Notes: generated by a model from the sequence alone, not told the origin. A DNA stretch of 64,000 bases from Segatella cerevisiae (GCF_024054555.1 NZ_JAMXLY010000006.1:36923-100922), one strand, 5' to 3'. Positions 35,903 through 45,535 are shown, counted from the first letter of the stretch. Program-made: numbers and translations.

Positions 35903-37237
35903 ATGAAGGTCTTAGTTATTGATGATGAAAACCAGTTGAGAATCCTTCTGGCAAGAATTATATCTCTAGAAGGATATGAAGTACTGCAGGCCGATTCCAT
36001 AAATACCGGAATAAAACAAATCAGGCAACATATTCCGGATATCGTATTGTGTGACGTTTTTCTTCCTGACGGCAATGGCGTAGATATGGTACCAAAGTTG
36101 AAAAACTTACTGCCCGGAGGAGAGATTATCATGCTCACGGCCCATGGAAATATAGCAGATGGCGTACAAGCCATTAAAAACGGCGCTTACGATTATTTGA
36201 CAAAAGGGGACGACAACAAACGGATCATACCGATGCTGGAGAAAGTCTCTGAGAAAATTCTCATGCAGAAAAAACTATCTCGGTTACAAAATATCATAGA
36301 AAAAAGATATACCTTCGATTCCATTACCGGTAAATCAGCCCCATTACGTCTTGCCGTAGAGATGGCTAAAAAAGTTGCTCCTACTGATACCACCATTCTT
36401 CTTACAGGTGAGACAGGTACGGGGAAAGAAGTATTTGCTACGGCCATCCATTATGCAAGTAACCGTGCCAGAGCATCTTTTGTTGCTGTCAACTGTGCTG
36501 CTTTGGCCGGCCCTTTACTCGAAAGTGAACTTTTTGGTTATAAGGCCGGAGCATTTACAGGAGCCATAAAGGATAAAAAAGGTCTGTTTGAACAAGCCGA
36601 CAACGGTACCATATTTTTGGATGAAATCGGAGAAATGAGCATTGATCTTCAACCTAAGTTACTCCGTGTATTGGAGACCGGTGAATTTATATCTGTAGGA
36701 GATACGAAAACCAAGAAAGTAAACGCGAGAATCATTGCTGCAACAAATAGAAATCTGAAAGAATCTGTATCTGAAGGGAAATTCAGACAAGATCTGTATT
36801 ACCGTTTGTCTGTCTTCACAATAGAAATACCCCCGCTTAGAGAACGCAGGGATGATATTGTGTTACTAGCCAAAACTTTCATAAATGGTTTCTCAGCAAA
36901 GATGAATAAACCGATAAAACAAATTGACGCAAAATTTATTCAGATATTGCAAAACTATTCTTGGCCGGGTAATATTCGTGAACTGCGAAACATCATAGAA
37001 CGAAGTCTAATTATGTCCTCTAATGGCGAACTCAATGCCAAAGATCTTCCCCTGGAACTTCAAATGACTACCAAAGACCGTAATAATTGGGGAGAACTGT
37101 CCGCTATTGAAAAAGCGCATATATGCCGCATCTTGCAATATACAAACGGCAACAAGACAAAAGCTGCACGTATCATGAAGATCGGTTTGACTACACTTTA
37201 TAGAAAAATCGAAGAATACGGGATCATTACGACCTAA
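35903..37237 (+). CDS. NtrC-family sigma-54-dependent response regulator (Kdp-associated)
   Basis: This 444-residue transcription activator has a receiver domain with acidic pair Asp7-Asp8, phosphorylation site Asp51 (LCDVFLPDG), Thr79 and Lys101. The AAA+ domain has Walker A GETGTGKE (169-176), the sigma-54-contacting GAFTGA loop (216-221) and Walker B GTIFLDE (235-241). The C-terminal Fis-type helix-turn-helix includes NKTKAARIMKIGLTTLYRKI. All residues for phosphorylation, ATP hydrolysis and sigma-54 contact are intact. It precedes the kdp genes, ends in a terminator, and probably activates the -24/-12-like promoter at 37504. The cognate kinase is likely the one at 43471. In most bacteria this role is played by the OmpR-type KdpE. 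Confidence 0.92.
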   Translation: MKVLVIDDENQLRILLARIISLEGYEVLQADSINTGIKQIRQHIPDIVLCDVFLPDGNGVDMVPKLKNLLPGGEIIMLTAHGNIADGVQAIKNGAYDYLTKGDDNKRIIPMLEKVSEKILMQKKLSRLQNIIEKRYTFDSITGKSAPLRLAVEMAKKVAPTDTTILLTGETGTGKEVFATAIHYASNRARASFVAVNCAALAGPLLESELFGYKAGAFTGAIKDKKGLFEQADNGTIFLDEIGEMSIDLQPKLLRVLETGEFISVGDTKTKKVNARIIAATNRNLKESVSEGKFRQDLYYRLSVFTIEIPPLRERRDDIVLLAKTFINGFSAKMNKPIKQIDAKFIQILQNYSWPGNIRELRNIIERSLIMSSNGELNAKDLPLELQMTTKDRNNWGELSAIEKAHICRILQYTNGNKTKAARIMKIGLTTLYRKIEEYGIITT

Positions 37238-37334
37238 ATCAACGGGAGTTTGATGAAAGGCACCGCTCCTCGGACTCACGTTAATCTAAAACACAACGAT
37301 AACAAAAAGGAATCCATATTTCCACTATTTAAAG

Positions 37335-37374
37335 AACAGTCGTAGACATCCGTTTACGACTGTTTTGTTTTTAG
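37335..37374 (+). terminator. Intrinsic terminator after the regulator gene
   Basis: Perfect 10-bp arms AACAGTCGTA / TACGACTGTT with a 10-nt loop, followed by a T-rich tract. It separates the regulator transcript from the kdp operon. Confidence 0.88.
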
Positions 37375-37503
37375 TATAGTTCATGCCTAAAATCCATCGA
37401 GAAAATATTAAGTTGTTCTATTTGATAAAACACCCTTCCATTTTGAAAAGGTTTGTCCAAATGAAAAACACGTAAAGTTATGTAAATCAGCGCATTGACT
37501 TAA

Positions 37504-37520
37504 TTGGCATAATTTTGGTA
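37504..37520 (+). promoter_or_regulatory. Probable sigma-54 (-24/-12) promoter of the kdp operon
   Basis: TTGGCATAATTTTGGTA compares with the consensus YTGGCACGNNNNTTGCW: the -24 element TTGGCA is perfect, the spacing is correct, and the -12 element is TGGTA instead of TTGCW. No TAnnTTTG box is present before the first kdp frame. The predicted start is near 37531, 29 bp before the ATG at 37560. Support comes from the adjacent NtrC-type activator and rpoN at 46288. Confidence 0.65.
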
Positions 37521-37559
37521 TAGATACTGACAGAAAAAATAAGATAAAACAATAAGAAA

Positions 37560-37655
37560 ATGAATGAATTATTCATGTTTATTACGTTGATGGCACTCGG
37601 CCTAGCCTGCTACGGGCTCTTTTTTAAGTTTATCAAATGGTTCGAAAAAATTTAA
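37560..37655 (+). CDS. Single-pass membrane miniprotein (31 aa) leading the kdp operon
   Basis: This frame of 31 codons encodes MNELFMFITLMALGLACYGL followed by a basic aromatic tail ending in KWFEKI. Residues 4-23 form one transmembrane helix. Its stop codon overlaps the ATG of kdpF (TAATG), so the two are translationally coupled. It is the first gene after the sigma-54-like promoter. It is not KdpF, which follows and has the classical motif; it may be a second small Kdp-associated subunit or regulator. I do not recognise a named family. Confidence 0.65.
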   Translation: MNELFMFITLMALGLACYGLFFKFIKWFEKI

Positions 37656-37741
37656 TGAGTATGTATACCGTATTATTGATTGTCAGTTTGGTCCTATTCG
37701 GCTACCTGATATATGTATTGGTTAAACCCGAAAAATTCTAA
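37655..37741 (+). CDS. kdpF: K+-transporting ATPase subunit KdpF
   Basis: This 28-residue single-helix peptide encodes MSMYTVLLIVSLVLFGYLIY followed by a tail ending in KPEKF. The pattern GYLxYxLxxPExF is the hallmark of KdpF, which binds at the lipid-facing side of KdpA and stabilises the KdpFABC complex. The ATG overlaps the previous stop codon, and kdpA starts 31 bp downstream. Too short for routine gene calling, but the motif makes the assignment firm. Confidence 0.85.
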   Translation: MSMYTVLLIVSLVLFGYLIYVLVKPEKF

Positions 37742-37772
37742 TTTCGAGAATAATTAACTTTTTAAGACAGTA

Positions 37773-39476
37773 ATGATGGACATAGAAGTTATAAACGTCG
37801 CTATCCCGATTATTTTGCTGATATTACTCAGCTACCCGTTAGGACGATATATGGCGAAAGTGTATAAAGGACAAAAGAATTTCATGGACTTTCTTTCGCC
37901 TTTGGAAAACGGCATCTACAAAATCTGTTCCATTGACCCCAATGAACAGATGAATTGGAAACGTTTTCTGAAAGTACTACTGGCGCTCAATCTGTTTTGG
38001 TTTATATGGGGAATGGTACTGCTGGTCTTCCAAGGTGTCCTCCCACTCAATCCGGACCATAACATCGGGCAAAGTATCTCGCAGGCATTCAACACCTGCA
38101 TCAGTTTCGTGGTAAATTGCGACCTGCAACATTACAGTGGTGAAACGGGACTAACCTATTTTACCCAACTGTTTGTTGTCATGCTTTTCCAGTTTCTTAC
38201 CGCTGCAACAGGTTTGGCAGCTTTCGCAGGCATGCTAAAAGCGATGTCTGAAAAAACCACAAAGACCATCGGCAATTTCTGGTTCTACCTGATACGTTCA
38301 TTTACACGTATCCTTTTGCCACTTTCTATGATTCTTGCACTGCTACTTATCTTTAACGGCACACCAATGACATTAGAGGGCAAACAGAAACTGACCACCC
38401 TTGAAGGTACGGAGCAGACGATATCGCAAGGTCCTGTAGCTGCCATCGTTGCCATCAAGCAACTGGGTACCAATGGTGGTGGTTTCTTCGGTGCAAACTC
38501 ATCACATCCATTGGAAAATCCAACCTATTTTACCAATGCGGTAGAGTGTACCGCCATCCTTTTGATACCAATGGCCCTGATTTGGACATTAGGGTTTTAT
38601 TTAAAACGTAAACGCTTCGCATTCTGCATATTCAGTGTGATGCTATTTGCTTATCTTACCACTGTTATAATTGCCGTACATCAAGAAACTAACGGGAATC
38701 CTAAAATCGCAGCATTGGGTATCTCTCAACCCAGCGGAAACATGGAAGGTAAGGAAGTACGATTAGGTTCAGTTGCCACAGCATGGTGGGCGATGTCAAC
38801 CACCGCCTCATCCAACGGTTCTGTCAACGGCATGCACGATAGCCTTACTCCACTTACTGGTATGTTGGCCATGCTAAATATGCAAACTAATTGCTGGTTT
38901 GGTGGCGTAGGTGTAGGTTTCATGAACTATTATATATTTATCATCATCGCTGTCTTCATTAGTGGGCTGATGGTGGGACGTACACCTGAATTCTTAGGAA
39001 AGAAAATTGAAGCCAGGGAAATGAAAATAGCTACCATCATCGCGTTGCTCCATCCCTTTATTATCCTTACAGGTACAGCCATAGCAGCCTACCTGACTGC
39101 TAACAATTCATCGCTTGCCTCGCAATGGTTGAACAATCCGTCTTTCCACGGATTAAGTGAGATGCTTTACGAATACACCTCTTCCGCTGCCAACAATGGC
39201 TCTGGATTTGAGGGTCTAAAAGACAACACATCGTTTTGGAATATATCCACAGGCATCATAATGATATTTGGGCGCTATCTGCCGATCATCGGTCAAATTG
39301 CCATTGCCGGAATCTTGGCAAAGAAGAAATATGTACCGGAAAGTGCCGGAACATTGAAGATCGATACCGCGACTTTCTCTGTTATGACTTTTGCCGTAAT
39401 CTTTATTATAGCTGCTCTTTCCTTCTTCCCGTCTTTGACATTAGGACCAATTTCAGAATTCTTAACTATGAAGTAA
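37773..39476 (+). CDS. kdpA: K+-transporting ATPase subunit A (potassium channel-like)
   Basis: This 567-residue membrane subunit binds and translocates K+ in the high-affinity KdpFABC pump; it is a member of the SKT superfamily with about ten helices. Four selectivity-filter-like loops are visible: VNCDLQHYSGE, GTNGGGFFGANSSHP, LNMQTNCWFGGVGVG and SSAANNGSGFEG. The N-terminus has PLGRYMAKVYKG. The length equals the family norm. kdpB starts 6 bp after the stop, within one operon. It is expected to be induced at low external K+. Confidence 0.96.
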   Translation: MMDIEVINVAIPIILLILLSYPLGRYMAKVYKGQKNFMDFLSPLENGIYKICSIDPNEQMNWKRFLKVLLALNLFWFIWGMVLLVFQGVLPLNPDHNIGQSISQAFNTCISFVVNCDLQHYSGETGLTYFTQLFVVMLFQFLTAATGLAAFAGMLKAMSEKTTKTIGNFWFYLIRSFTRILLPLSMILALLLIFNGTPMTLEGKQKLTTLEGTEQTISQGPVAAIVAIKQLGTNGGGFFGANSSHPLENPTYFTNAVECTAILLIPMALIWTLGFYLKRKRFAFCIFSVMLFAYLTTVIIAVHQETNGNPKIAALGISQPSGNMEGKEVRLGSVATAWWAMSTTASSNGSVNGMHDSLTPLTGMLAMLNMQTNCWFGGVGVGFMNYYIFIIIAVFISGLMVGRTPEFLGKKIEAREMKIATIIALLHPFIILTGTAIAAYLTANNSSLASQWLNNPSFHGLSEMLYEYTSSAANNGSGFEGLKDNTSFWNISTGIIMIFGRYLPIIGQIAIAGILAKKKYVPESAGTLKIDTATFSVMTFAVIFIIAALSFFPSLTLGPISEFLTMK

Positions 39477-39482
39477 ACAACT

Positions 39483-41513
39483 ATGAAACAGAATAAATTA
39501 GTTACTCGCGAGCAGGTCATATCGGCACTGAAAGAATCTTTCGTCAAATTGAATCCTGCTGTTTTATATCACAATCCCATCATGTTCACAGTACTTGTAT
39601 CTACTGTAATCATGGGCATCGTAACTATAAGTGTCTTGTTTGATCATACGGGGAATCAGGGTTCATTCGGATACAATATAACTGTATTCCTCATACTTTT
39701 TATTACATTGCTTTTTGCCAATTTTGCCGAAGCCATCGCCGAAGCAAGAGGAAAAGCACAGGCGGAATCATTAAAAAAGACGAGGCAGGATACACCGGCA
39801 AAGAAGTATGATAAAGACAAAATTGTCACCGTCAGCAGTGCAGAACTTCGCAAAGGGGATATCTTTGAATGTGAAGCTGGAGATATCATTCCGACCGATG
39901 GCGAAATCATCCAGGGACTGGCTTCTATCGATGAAAGTGCCATTACCGGAGAGTCAGCCCCAGTCATTCGTGAAGCCGGCGGTGACAAGACTTCCGTGAC
40001 AGGAGGTACGAAGGTCCTATCCGACAAGATTGTCGTACGTGTTACAACTGCAGCCGGTGAAAGTTTTCTTGACAAGATGATTGCTTTAGTGGAAGGAGCG
40101 TCACGGCAGAAAAGTCCGAATGAGATTGCCCTTACTATTCTGCTGGCTGGTTTCACTCTTGTATTTGTCATCGTCTGCGTCACCTTGCGGCCTTTTGCAC
40201 AGTACACCTCCACCGTTGTAAGCATCGCATCATTAGTCTCTTTATTCGTCTGTCTGATACCTACCACAATCGGCGGTCTTCTTTCTGCCATCGGCATTGC
40301 AGGCATGGACCGTGCGCTCCGCGCCAATGTTATCACCAAATCCGGCAAAGCAGTAGAAACAGCCGGTGATGTAGACACACTGTTACTCGACAAGACCGGT
40401 ACCATAACTATCGGTAACCGAAAAGCTACGGCATTCCATGCTTTGGATGTAAGCAAACAGGATGAATTGATTGACGCCTGCCTATGCGCTTCCGTAGCAG
40501 ATCAAACTCCTGAAGGCAAATCCATCGTAGAACTTTGTCAAAAGAACGGTCAGGAAATTGACCGTGGCAAATTGGCAGGATGTCGATGGAGCAAATTTAC
40601 GGCACAAACCAAATGCTCAGGCATCGAGTTCCGTGACGGTACAAAAATTGTCAAGGGTGCATCCGAAACCATCAAATCAATGGTGGAGAGCAATAGTAGT
40701 CATTATCCTGAAAAGGCGGAACTCATCACACGCCGAATCTCTGCCAATGGCGGGACGCCGTTGGTGGTTGCCAATGACAATAAAGTAGTTGGCGTCATCG
40801 AGTTGCAGGACATTATCAAACCAGGCATTAAAGATCGTTTTGAACGGTTGCGCAAAATGGGTGTCAAGACAGTCATGGTAACCGGTGACAATGCTCTGAC
40901 AGCTAAGTACATAGCGAATGAAGCAGGTGTAGATGATTTTATAGCTGAAGCCAAACCGGAAGACAAGATGGAATATATTCGTAAAGAGCAAGTGGAAGGA
41001 AAACTAGTCGCTATGATGGGTGACGGCACTAATGACGCGCCTGCACTGGCACAAGCCGATATAGGCGTGGCCATGAACAGCGGCACTCAAGCTGCAAAAG
41101 AAGCTGGCAATATGGTAGATTTGGACAACGACCCGACTAAACTGATTGAAATCGTAGAAATAGGCAAGCAATTATTGATGACTCGCGGTACATTGACGAC
41201 ATTTAGTATCGCCAACGATGTGGCCAAATATTTTGCCATTGTTCCTGCTCTATTTATGGGATCTATTCCTGCCTTGGCAGAATTGAACATTATGGGACTC
41301 CACTCACCGGCTTCAGCTATTCTTTCTGCAGTGATCTTCAATGCGCTGATTATTCCGGCACTCATACCACTGGCACTAAAAGGTGTAAAATACAAACCCA
41401 TTGGAGCCTCTGCTCTTCTAAGAAGGAACCTGATCATCTACGGTCTGGGAGGTGCCGTCGTTCCGTTCATAGGAATAAAACTGATAGATCTGATTCTCAC
41501 TGTCATCATGTAA
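39483..41513 (+). CDS. kdpB: K+-transporting ATPase subunit B (P-type ATPase)
   Basis: This 676-residue catalytic subunit is a type IA P-type ATPase. It has the actuator-domain motif TGES (155-158; the Ser is at the position of the inhibitory phosphoserine in E. coli KdpB), phosphorylation site Asp303 in [12 protein letters not shown], the nucleotide-binding region, the hinge motif [14 protein letters not shown], and the transmembrane motif [17 protein letters not shown]. All catalytic elements are intact. It sits between kdpA and kdpC (16 bp to kdpC). Confidence 0.96.
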   Translation: MKQNKLVTREQVISALKESFVKLNPAVLYHNPIMFTVLVSTVIMGIVTISVLFDHTGNQGSFGYNITVFLILFITLLFANFAEAIAEARGKAQAESLKKTRQDTPAKKYDKDKIVTVSSAELRKGDIFECEAGDIIPTDGEIIQGLASIDESAITGESAPVIREAGGDKTSVTGGTKVLSDKIVVRVTTAAGESFLDKMIALVEGASRQKSPNEIALTILLAGFTLVFVIVCVTLRPFAQYTSTVVSIASLVSLFVCLIPTTIGGLLSAIGIAGMDRALRANVITKSGKAVETAGDVDTLLLDKTGTITIGNRKATAFHALDVSKQDELIDACLCASVADQTPEGKSIVELCQKNGQEIDRGKLAGCRWSKFTAQTKCSGIEFRDGTKIVKGASETIKSMVESNSSHYPEKAELITRRISANGGTPLVVANDNKVVGVIELQDIIKPGIKDRFERLRKMGVKTVMVTGDNALTAKYIANEAGVDDFIAEAKPEDKMEYIRKEQVEGKLVAMMGDGTNDAPALAQADIGVAMNSGTQAAKEAGNMVDLDNDPTKLIEIVEIGKQLLMTRGTLTTFSIANDVAKYFAIVPALFMGSIPALAELNIMGLHSPASAILSAVIFNALIIPALIPLALKGVKYKPIGASALLRRNLIIYGLGGAVVPFIGIKLIDLILTVIM

Positions 41514-41529
41514 TAAACTGAAAGAAAAA

Positions 41530-42090
41530 ATGAAAACAATATTGACATCTTTGAAATTTACAGTACTAAGTTGTGTCCTGCTATTCGTGGGATATGTATT
41601 AGTTCTATGGGGCATTGCAGCCATTGCCACACCCAGTCATGGAGAAATTGGAAAGGTTGAATTAAACGGAAAAGTGGTAGGCACAACCAATGTAGGGCAG
41701 TCGTTCACCCGTCCAGAATACTTCTGGGGGCGCCCCTCAGCCGTCGATTATGACGGTGGAGCATCCGGTGGCAGCAATAAAGGACCTTCCAATCCTGAAT
41801 ATCTTCAAGAAGTGAACAAGCGTATCAATACTTTTCTGAAGGCACATCCTTATTTGAAAAAATCGGATATTTCATCCGAGATGGTAACTGCCAGCGGCAG
41901 TGGACTAGATCCACATATTTCACCGAGAGCTGCAGAAATACAGATCTTTCGCGTAGCAAAAGCGCGCCATTTGCCTGTTGAGATGGTATCGGAAATTGTA
42001 AAACGACAAACACATCAACCTCTATTCGGATTGCCATACATCAATGTACTGGAACTAAACGTAGCGCTGGAAAAGTCTGGAAATAATTGA
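41530..42090 (+). CDS. kdpC: K+-transporting ATPase subunit C
   Basis: This 186-residue subunit has one N-terminal transmembrane helix (about 8-33) and a periplasmic domain that stabilises the complex. Typical KdpC segments are VGQSFTRPEYFWGRPSAVDYDGGASGGSNKGPSNP, of which positions 55-90 are nearly invariant in the family, and TASGSGLDPHISPRAAEIQ. Length and motifs are normal. It ends the structural part of the operon; a possible weak terminator lies at 42297. Confidence 0.95.
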   Translation: MKTILTSLKFTVLSCVLLFVGYVLVLWGIAAIATPSHGEIGKVELNGKVVGTTNVGQSFTRPEYFWGRPSAVDYDGGASGGSNKGPSNPEYLQEVNKRINTFLKAHPYLKKSDISSEMVTASGSGLDPHISPRAAEIQIFRVAKARHLPVEMVSEIVKRQTHQPLFGLPYINVLELNVALEKSGNN

Positions 42091-42296
42091 TTTCATATCC
42101 AATACTGAGTCCTTTGGAATACGGCTCTATATGATGAATAAAGGTCAGACATCGGATTTTAACTCTGGTATTCATGTTTTTCTTTCCTTTAGTTCATGGG
42201 GCTTTGCTTATGTCAAGGGGGTATAAGAGCAACAGGAAAATCAAGATTACAGAGTAATCCCGTTCCCCCGTCTTTTTCCAACGCATTCTTAATCCG

Positions 42297-42324
42297 TCAG
42301 GAGGAGAGATTTTTCCTGATTTTT
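42297..42324 (+). terminator. Possible weak terminator between kdpC and kdpD
   Basis: Stem TCAGGA / TCCTGA with an 11-nt loop followed by five T. It overlaps the upstream half of the kdpD promoter region, so read-through from kdpC may be partial. Confidence 0.4.
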
Positions 42325-42328
42325 GGCG

Positions 42329-42336
42329 TATCTTTG
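42329..42336 (+). promoter_or_regulatory. -7 promoter element of the split kdpD genes
   Basis: The box TATCTTTG, 19 bp upstream of the ATG at 42356, suggests that the sensor genes have a housekeeping promoter independent of the sigma-54 one. Confidence 0.58.
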
Positions 42337-42355
42337 CACTTGAATAAATAGAGAT

Positions 42356-43474
42356 ATGGATAGCAGCGTACAACATTTCTTGGATTTGATCCGGCGTTCC
42401 CAACGAGGCAAATTCAAACTCTACATCGGCATGATTGCCGGTGTGGGCAAGTCCTATCGTATGCTTGAAGAACTGAGGCAACTGCTATCCGGAGGCATTG
42501 ATGCACGCATTGGTTATATCGAAACACACGGGCGAAAGGAAACCGACGAAATGGCCTATGGACTTCCTTTGATTCCTCGAAAGAAAATTTTCTATCACGG
42601 AAAAGAATTGGAAGAAATGGACATTGATGCGATCCTCAGAGAACACCCGGAAGTTGTCATCATTGATGAACTTGCACATACGAATGTGGAGGGCAGCAAG
42701 AACGAAAAACGATGGCAGGATGTGCTGGATATTCTGGATGCAGGCATCAATGTCATATCTGCCGTTAACATCCAACACCTTGAGAGCCTGAATCATGAGG
42801 TGGAACAAATAACAGGAATAGAAGTCACTGAACGTATTCCCGATAGCGTGTTGGCCACTGCTGACGAAATAGTGAATATAGACCTTTCAGCAGAAGATTT
42901 AATCGACAGACTTAAACAGGGGAAGATATATTCCTCTGACAAGATTGAAACGGCTCTGGAGAATTTCTTTCAACCCGACCATATTCTCCAGTTACGTGAA
43001 CTGGCATTGAAAGAAGTGGCACTGAAGGTGGAAAAGAAAGTGGAACTGGTAACGAAAGAGAATATAGGCCTGCGGCACGAACATTTTCTGGCCTGCATAA
43101 GCAGCAATGAGAAATCTCCAAGACACATTATCCGTAAAGTAGCACGATTGACAACTCGACACAATGCCTCATTCTCAATTCTTTATGTACGTACTCCCCG
43201 AGAACAGACTGACAATATATCATTGGCCGACCAGCGTCATCTCATCAACAATTTCAAATTAGCAACACAATTGGGCGGTAATGTAATTCAGTTCAATGCC
43301 AAGAATGTGATAGAAGGAATCATTTCAGTAAGTTTGTCTCATGCCATTACGACGGTCTGCATTGGTAGACCAAGAATCTCGTGGAGAAACATGATTCAGG
43401 CAGCAGTCCACTACCGTCACCTGTTCAATTCCTTGGACAAATCAAAAATTGATCTCATAATAATGTCGGAATGA
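42356..43474 (+). CDS. kdpD: KdpD-type sensor domain protein with USP domain, lacking the kinase
   Basis: This 372-residue protein corresponds to the N-terminal part of KdpD. The KdpD domain carries Walker A-like GMIAGVGKSY (25-34) and Walker B-like DELAHTN (104-110), and a universal-stress-protein-like domain covers about 245-372 (HFLACISSNEKSPRHIIRKV; ITTVCIGRPRISWRNMI). The DUF4118 membrane domain and the kinase of E. coli KdpD are absent. The stop codon overlaps the next start by 4 bp (ATGA), so the split is natural, not a frameshift. The protein probably senses ATP, K+ or ionic conditions and passes this to the downstream kinase. Confidence 0.9.
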   Translation: MDSSVQHFLDLIRRSQRGKFKLYIGMIAGVGKSYRMLEELRQLLSGGIDARIGYIETHGRKETDEMAYGLPLIPRKKIFYHGKELEEMDIDAILREHPEVVIIDELAHTNVEGSKNEKRWQDVLDILDAGINVISAVNIQHLESLNHEVEQITGIEVTERIPDSVLATADEIVNIDLSAEDLIDRLKQGKIYSSDKIETALENFFQPDHILQLRELALKEVALKVEKKVELVTKENIGLRHEHFLACISSNEKSPRHIIRKVARLTTRHNASFSILYVRTPREQTDNISLADQRHLINNFKLATQLGGNVIQFNAKNVIEGIISVSLSHAITTVCIGRPRISWRNMIQAAVHYRHLFNSLDKSKIDLIIMSE

Positions 43475-45159
43475 AAATAAGAACGAAAATAACATTAGCT
43501 ATTGGTCTATTGCTGACCATCATTTCTTTTCTAGGGTACTATGCAGCACAGTCTACAGCGACCTTGAAGAGTAATACGGAGAATATTCTCAACAAGAATT
43601 ATAATTCAGTGAAGTATGCCCAAAGGATGCTTTGGTCATTGTATCACATGCAGTCTGATTCCACAGAAGCTGTCAGTATTTTTAAAAAGAATCTTTTCCT
43701 GCAAGAAAGAAACATTACGGAAAACTCAGAAAGTCAGATGACAGATGATATCCGTCTCTTATTCGACCGCTATCTTCATCAACCTAACAAAGATAACCTG
43801 ATAAAATTGAGTGATTCCATTAATGATATCATATTGCTGAATGGCAATGCCATAGAACAGAAATCAGAAACAGCGACCATATCTGCCAGACAAACATTGA
43901 TATGGATGATCGTACTGTCATCTATATGCGTATGCTTTGCCTTGTTCATGCTTTTGACCATTCCAAAAATGCTTACGGATCCCATCAAAAAACTCATGGA
44001 AGGTATTTTGGAAATATCCAATCATAATTATGATAAAAGACTGGATGTAGATGATAAATCTGAGTTTGGAGGGGTCGCCACTTCATTCAACAAGATGGCC
44101 CAGGAATTGGCTGTCTTCCAACAGAGCAGTATGGCACGCATCATCTCTACCAAACAGTATCTTGAAATTGTCATCAACTCCATTGATGAACCTATTATTG
44201 GGATTGACAAACAAAAGACCGTACTTTTTGCCAATAACTCGGCTTCAAGTATACTGAATCTATCTGCAGGCAATTTCGTGGGCAAATCAGCTTTGAATAT
44301 TTCACTCAGCAATGACCTCTTCCGCCGGTTGATGAAAGGCATGGAAGATGCTAAACAGAATGAACCGATTAAAATTTATGCCGACAATAAAGAAAGCTAT
44401 TTTGAAGTCCACTACCAGCAATTACCGAAAAATGCGGGAACCGTTATTCTCTTGAGTAACATTACCCGATTTAAAGAACTGGATAATGCCAAAACAAATT
44501 TCATATCAGTTGTATCCCATGAATTGAAAACTCCCATAGCCGCTATTATGATGAGTCTTCAACTTATGGAGGACAAACGTGTTGGGACCATGAACGAGGA
44601 GCAGACGGCCTTAGCTGAAAGCATTAAGGAAAACAGTAACCGACTACTGAACATCACTGGAGAACTACTCAAAATGACACAAGTAGAATCCGGGGCTTTA
44701 AAGTTAAATCCAAAAATCACCAAACCAATTGAACTGATCAATTATGCCATTGGTGCCACACGTGTGCTGGCAGAACGTTTCAAATGCAACGTCGAGATAG
44801 ATTATCCTGAAACCATTGACAAACTCTTTGTTGACAGTGAAAAGATCGCTTGGGTGGTAACGAACCTCCTTTCCAACGCTATCCATTACTCACAGGAGAA
44901 CGCAAGGGTAATTGTCGGAGCTCGTCAAAAAGGAAACAACATTGAAATCTATGTCCGGGATTTCGGCAAGGGCATTGACCCTCGTTATCACAAGACTATC
45001 TTTGAACGTTATTTCCGCGTTCCCGGAACTAAAGTGCAAGGAAGTGGTCTGGGACTGGCCATATCAAAAGACTTTGTGGAAGCTCACGGTGGTACCATAC
45101 ATGTGGAAAGTCAATTGGGTGAAGGCAGTTGTTTTACAGTCTCACTTCCTAAGGCCTAA
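43471..45159 (+). CDS. Membrane sensor histidine kinase (HAMP-PAS-HisKA-HATPase), Kdp-associated
   Basis: This 562-residue kinase has two transmembrane helices (about 8-26 and 143-165) with a periplasmic four-helix-like sensor between, then HAMP (about 166-220), PAS (about 226-335), HisKA with phospho-acceptor His350 in SVVSHELKTPIAAIM, and HATPase_c (N-box NLLSNAIHYS, G1 DFGKGID, G2 GSGLGLAIS). It overlaps kdpD by 4 bp. Together they form a two-gene KdpD. The likely partner is the NtrC-type regulator at 35903, inferred from synteny. A terminator follows at 45343. Confidence 0.92.
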   Translation: MKIRTKITLAIGLLLTIISFLGYYAAQSTATLKSNTENILNKNYNSVKYAQRMLWSLYHMQSDSTEAVSIFKKNLFLQERNITENSESQMTDDIRLLFDRYLHQPNKDNLIKLSDSINDIILLNGNAIEQKSETATISARQTLIWMIVLSSICVCFALFMLLTIPKMLTDPIKKLMEGILEISNHNYDKRLDVDDKSEFGGVATSFNKMAQELAVFQQSSMARIISTKQYLEIVINSIDEPIIGIDKQKTVLFANNSASSILNLSAGNFVGKSALNISLSNDLFRRLMKGMEDAKQNEPIKIYADNKESYFEVHYQQLPKNAGTVILLSNITRFKELDNAKTNFISVVSHELKTPIAAIMMSLQLMEDKRVGTMNEEQTALAESIKENSNRLLNITGELLKMTQVESGALKLNPKITKPIELINYAIGATRVLAERFKCNVEIDYPETIDKLFVDSEKIAWVVTNLLSNAIHYSQENARVIVGARQKGNNIEIYVRDFGKGIDPRYHKTIFERYFRVPGTKVQGSGLGLAISKDFVEAHGGTIHVESQLGEGSCFTVSLPKA

Positions 45160-45198
45160 ACATTGCCAAACGGGTCCGAATAAAAAGGATTCTATCGT

Positions 45199-45273
45199 TC
45201 GAGAAACAAGACGCTGACTTTCTCGAGACAAAGCGCTGACTTTCTCGAGAGATAAAGCCGACTTTCTCGAAAC
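45199..45273. repeat. Short tandem repeat, 22-24 bp units
   Basis: Three units start with TCGAG and end with GACTTTC: 45199-45222 (24 bp), 45223-45244 (22 bp) and 45245-45266 (22 bp), followed by a partial fourth TCGAAAC. Junctions form TTTCTCGAGA, containing the palindrome CTCGAG. The function is unknown. Confidence 0.85.
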
Positions 45274-45342
45274 TACCCGGAGCCATCTTACTGAACGTAA
45301 ACGCTCTGTTTGACTCAGCATCAACCAGAAGTAGTATAGACC

Positions 45343-45380
45343 GTCAGGAAGGCCAGATCAATGCCCTTTCTGACTTTTTT
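45343..45380 (+). terminator. Intrinsic terminator of the kdpD-kinase transcript
   Basis: Stem GTCAGGAAGG / CCTTTCTGAC (one G-T pair) with a 12-nt loop, followed by six T. Confidence 0.75.
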
Positions 45381-45535
45381 CAGAATAACTGGGATAGTCA
45401 AGGCAATCGGGATGATCCCTACGGGTAGTCCTCTATAAATTCTGCGTACTGACACCAGCGATGATTTCATACAGACGATTATTTTATAGATGTTTCTGAT
45501 TAATCCGCTTTTCTCATCAAAAAAGTTCTTTTTAT

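Larger units (their letters stand above)
37238..37559 (+). other. Intergenic region between the regulator and the kdp operon
   Basis: This 322-bp region contains the regulator's terminator (37335-37374), about 130 bp with no recognised motif that could hold activator-binding sites, and the sigma-54-like promoter at 37504-37520. No gene was found. Confidence 0.6.

Noticed and set aside
43470..43476. Frameshift splitting KdpD into two genes
   Set aside because: The ATGA overlap, complete domains on each side and distinct membrane topology indicate two genuine genes.
45142..45324. 60-codon minus-strand frame through the tandem repeat
   Set aside because: The repetitive Ser/Arg/Lys content comes from the tandem repeat, and it overlaps the end of the kinase gene; no start signals.
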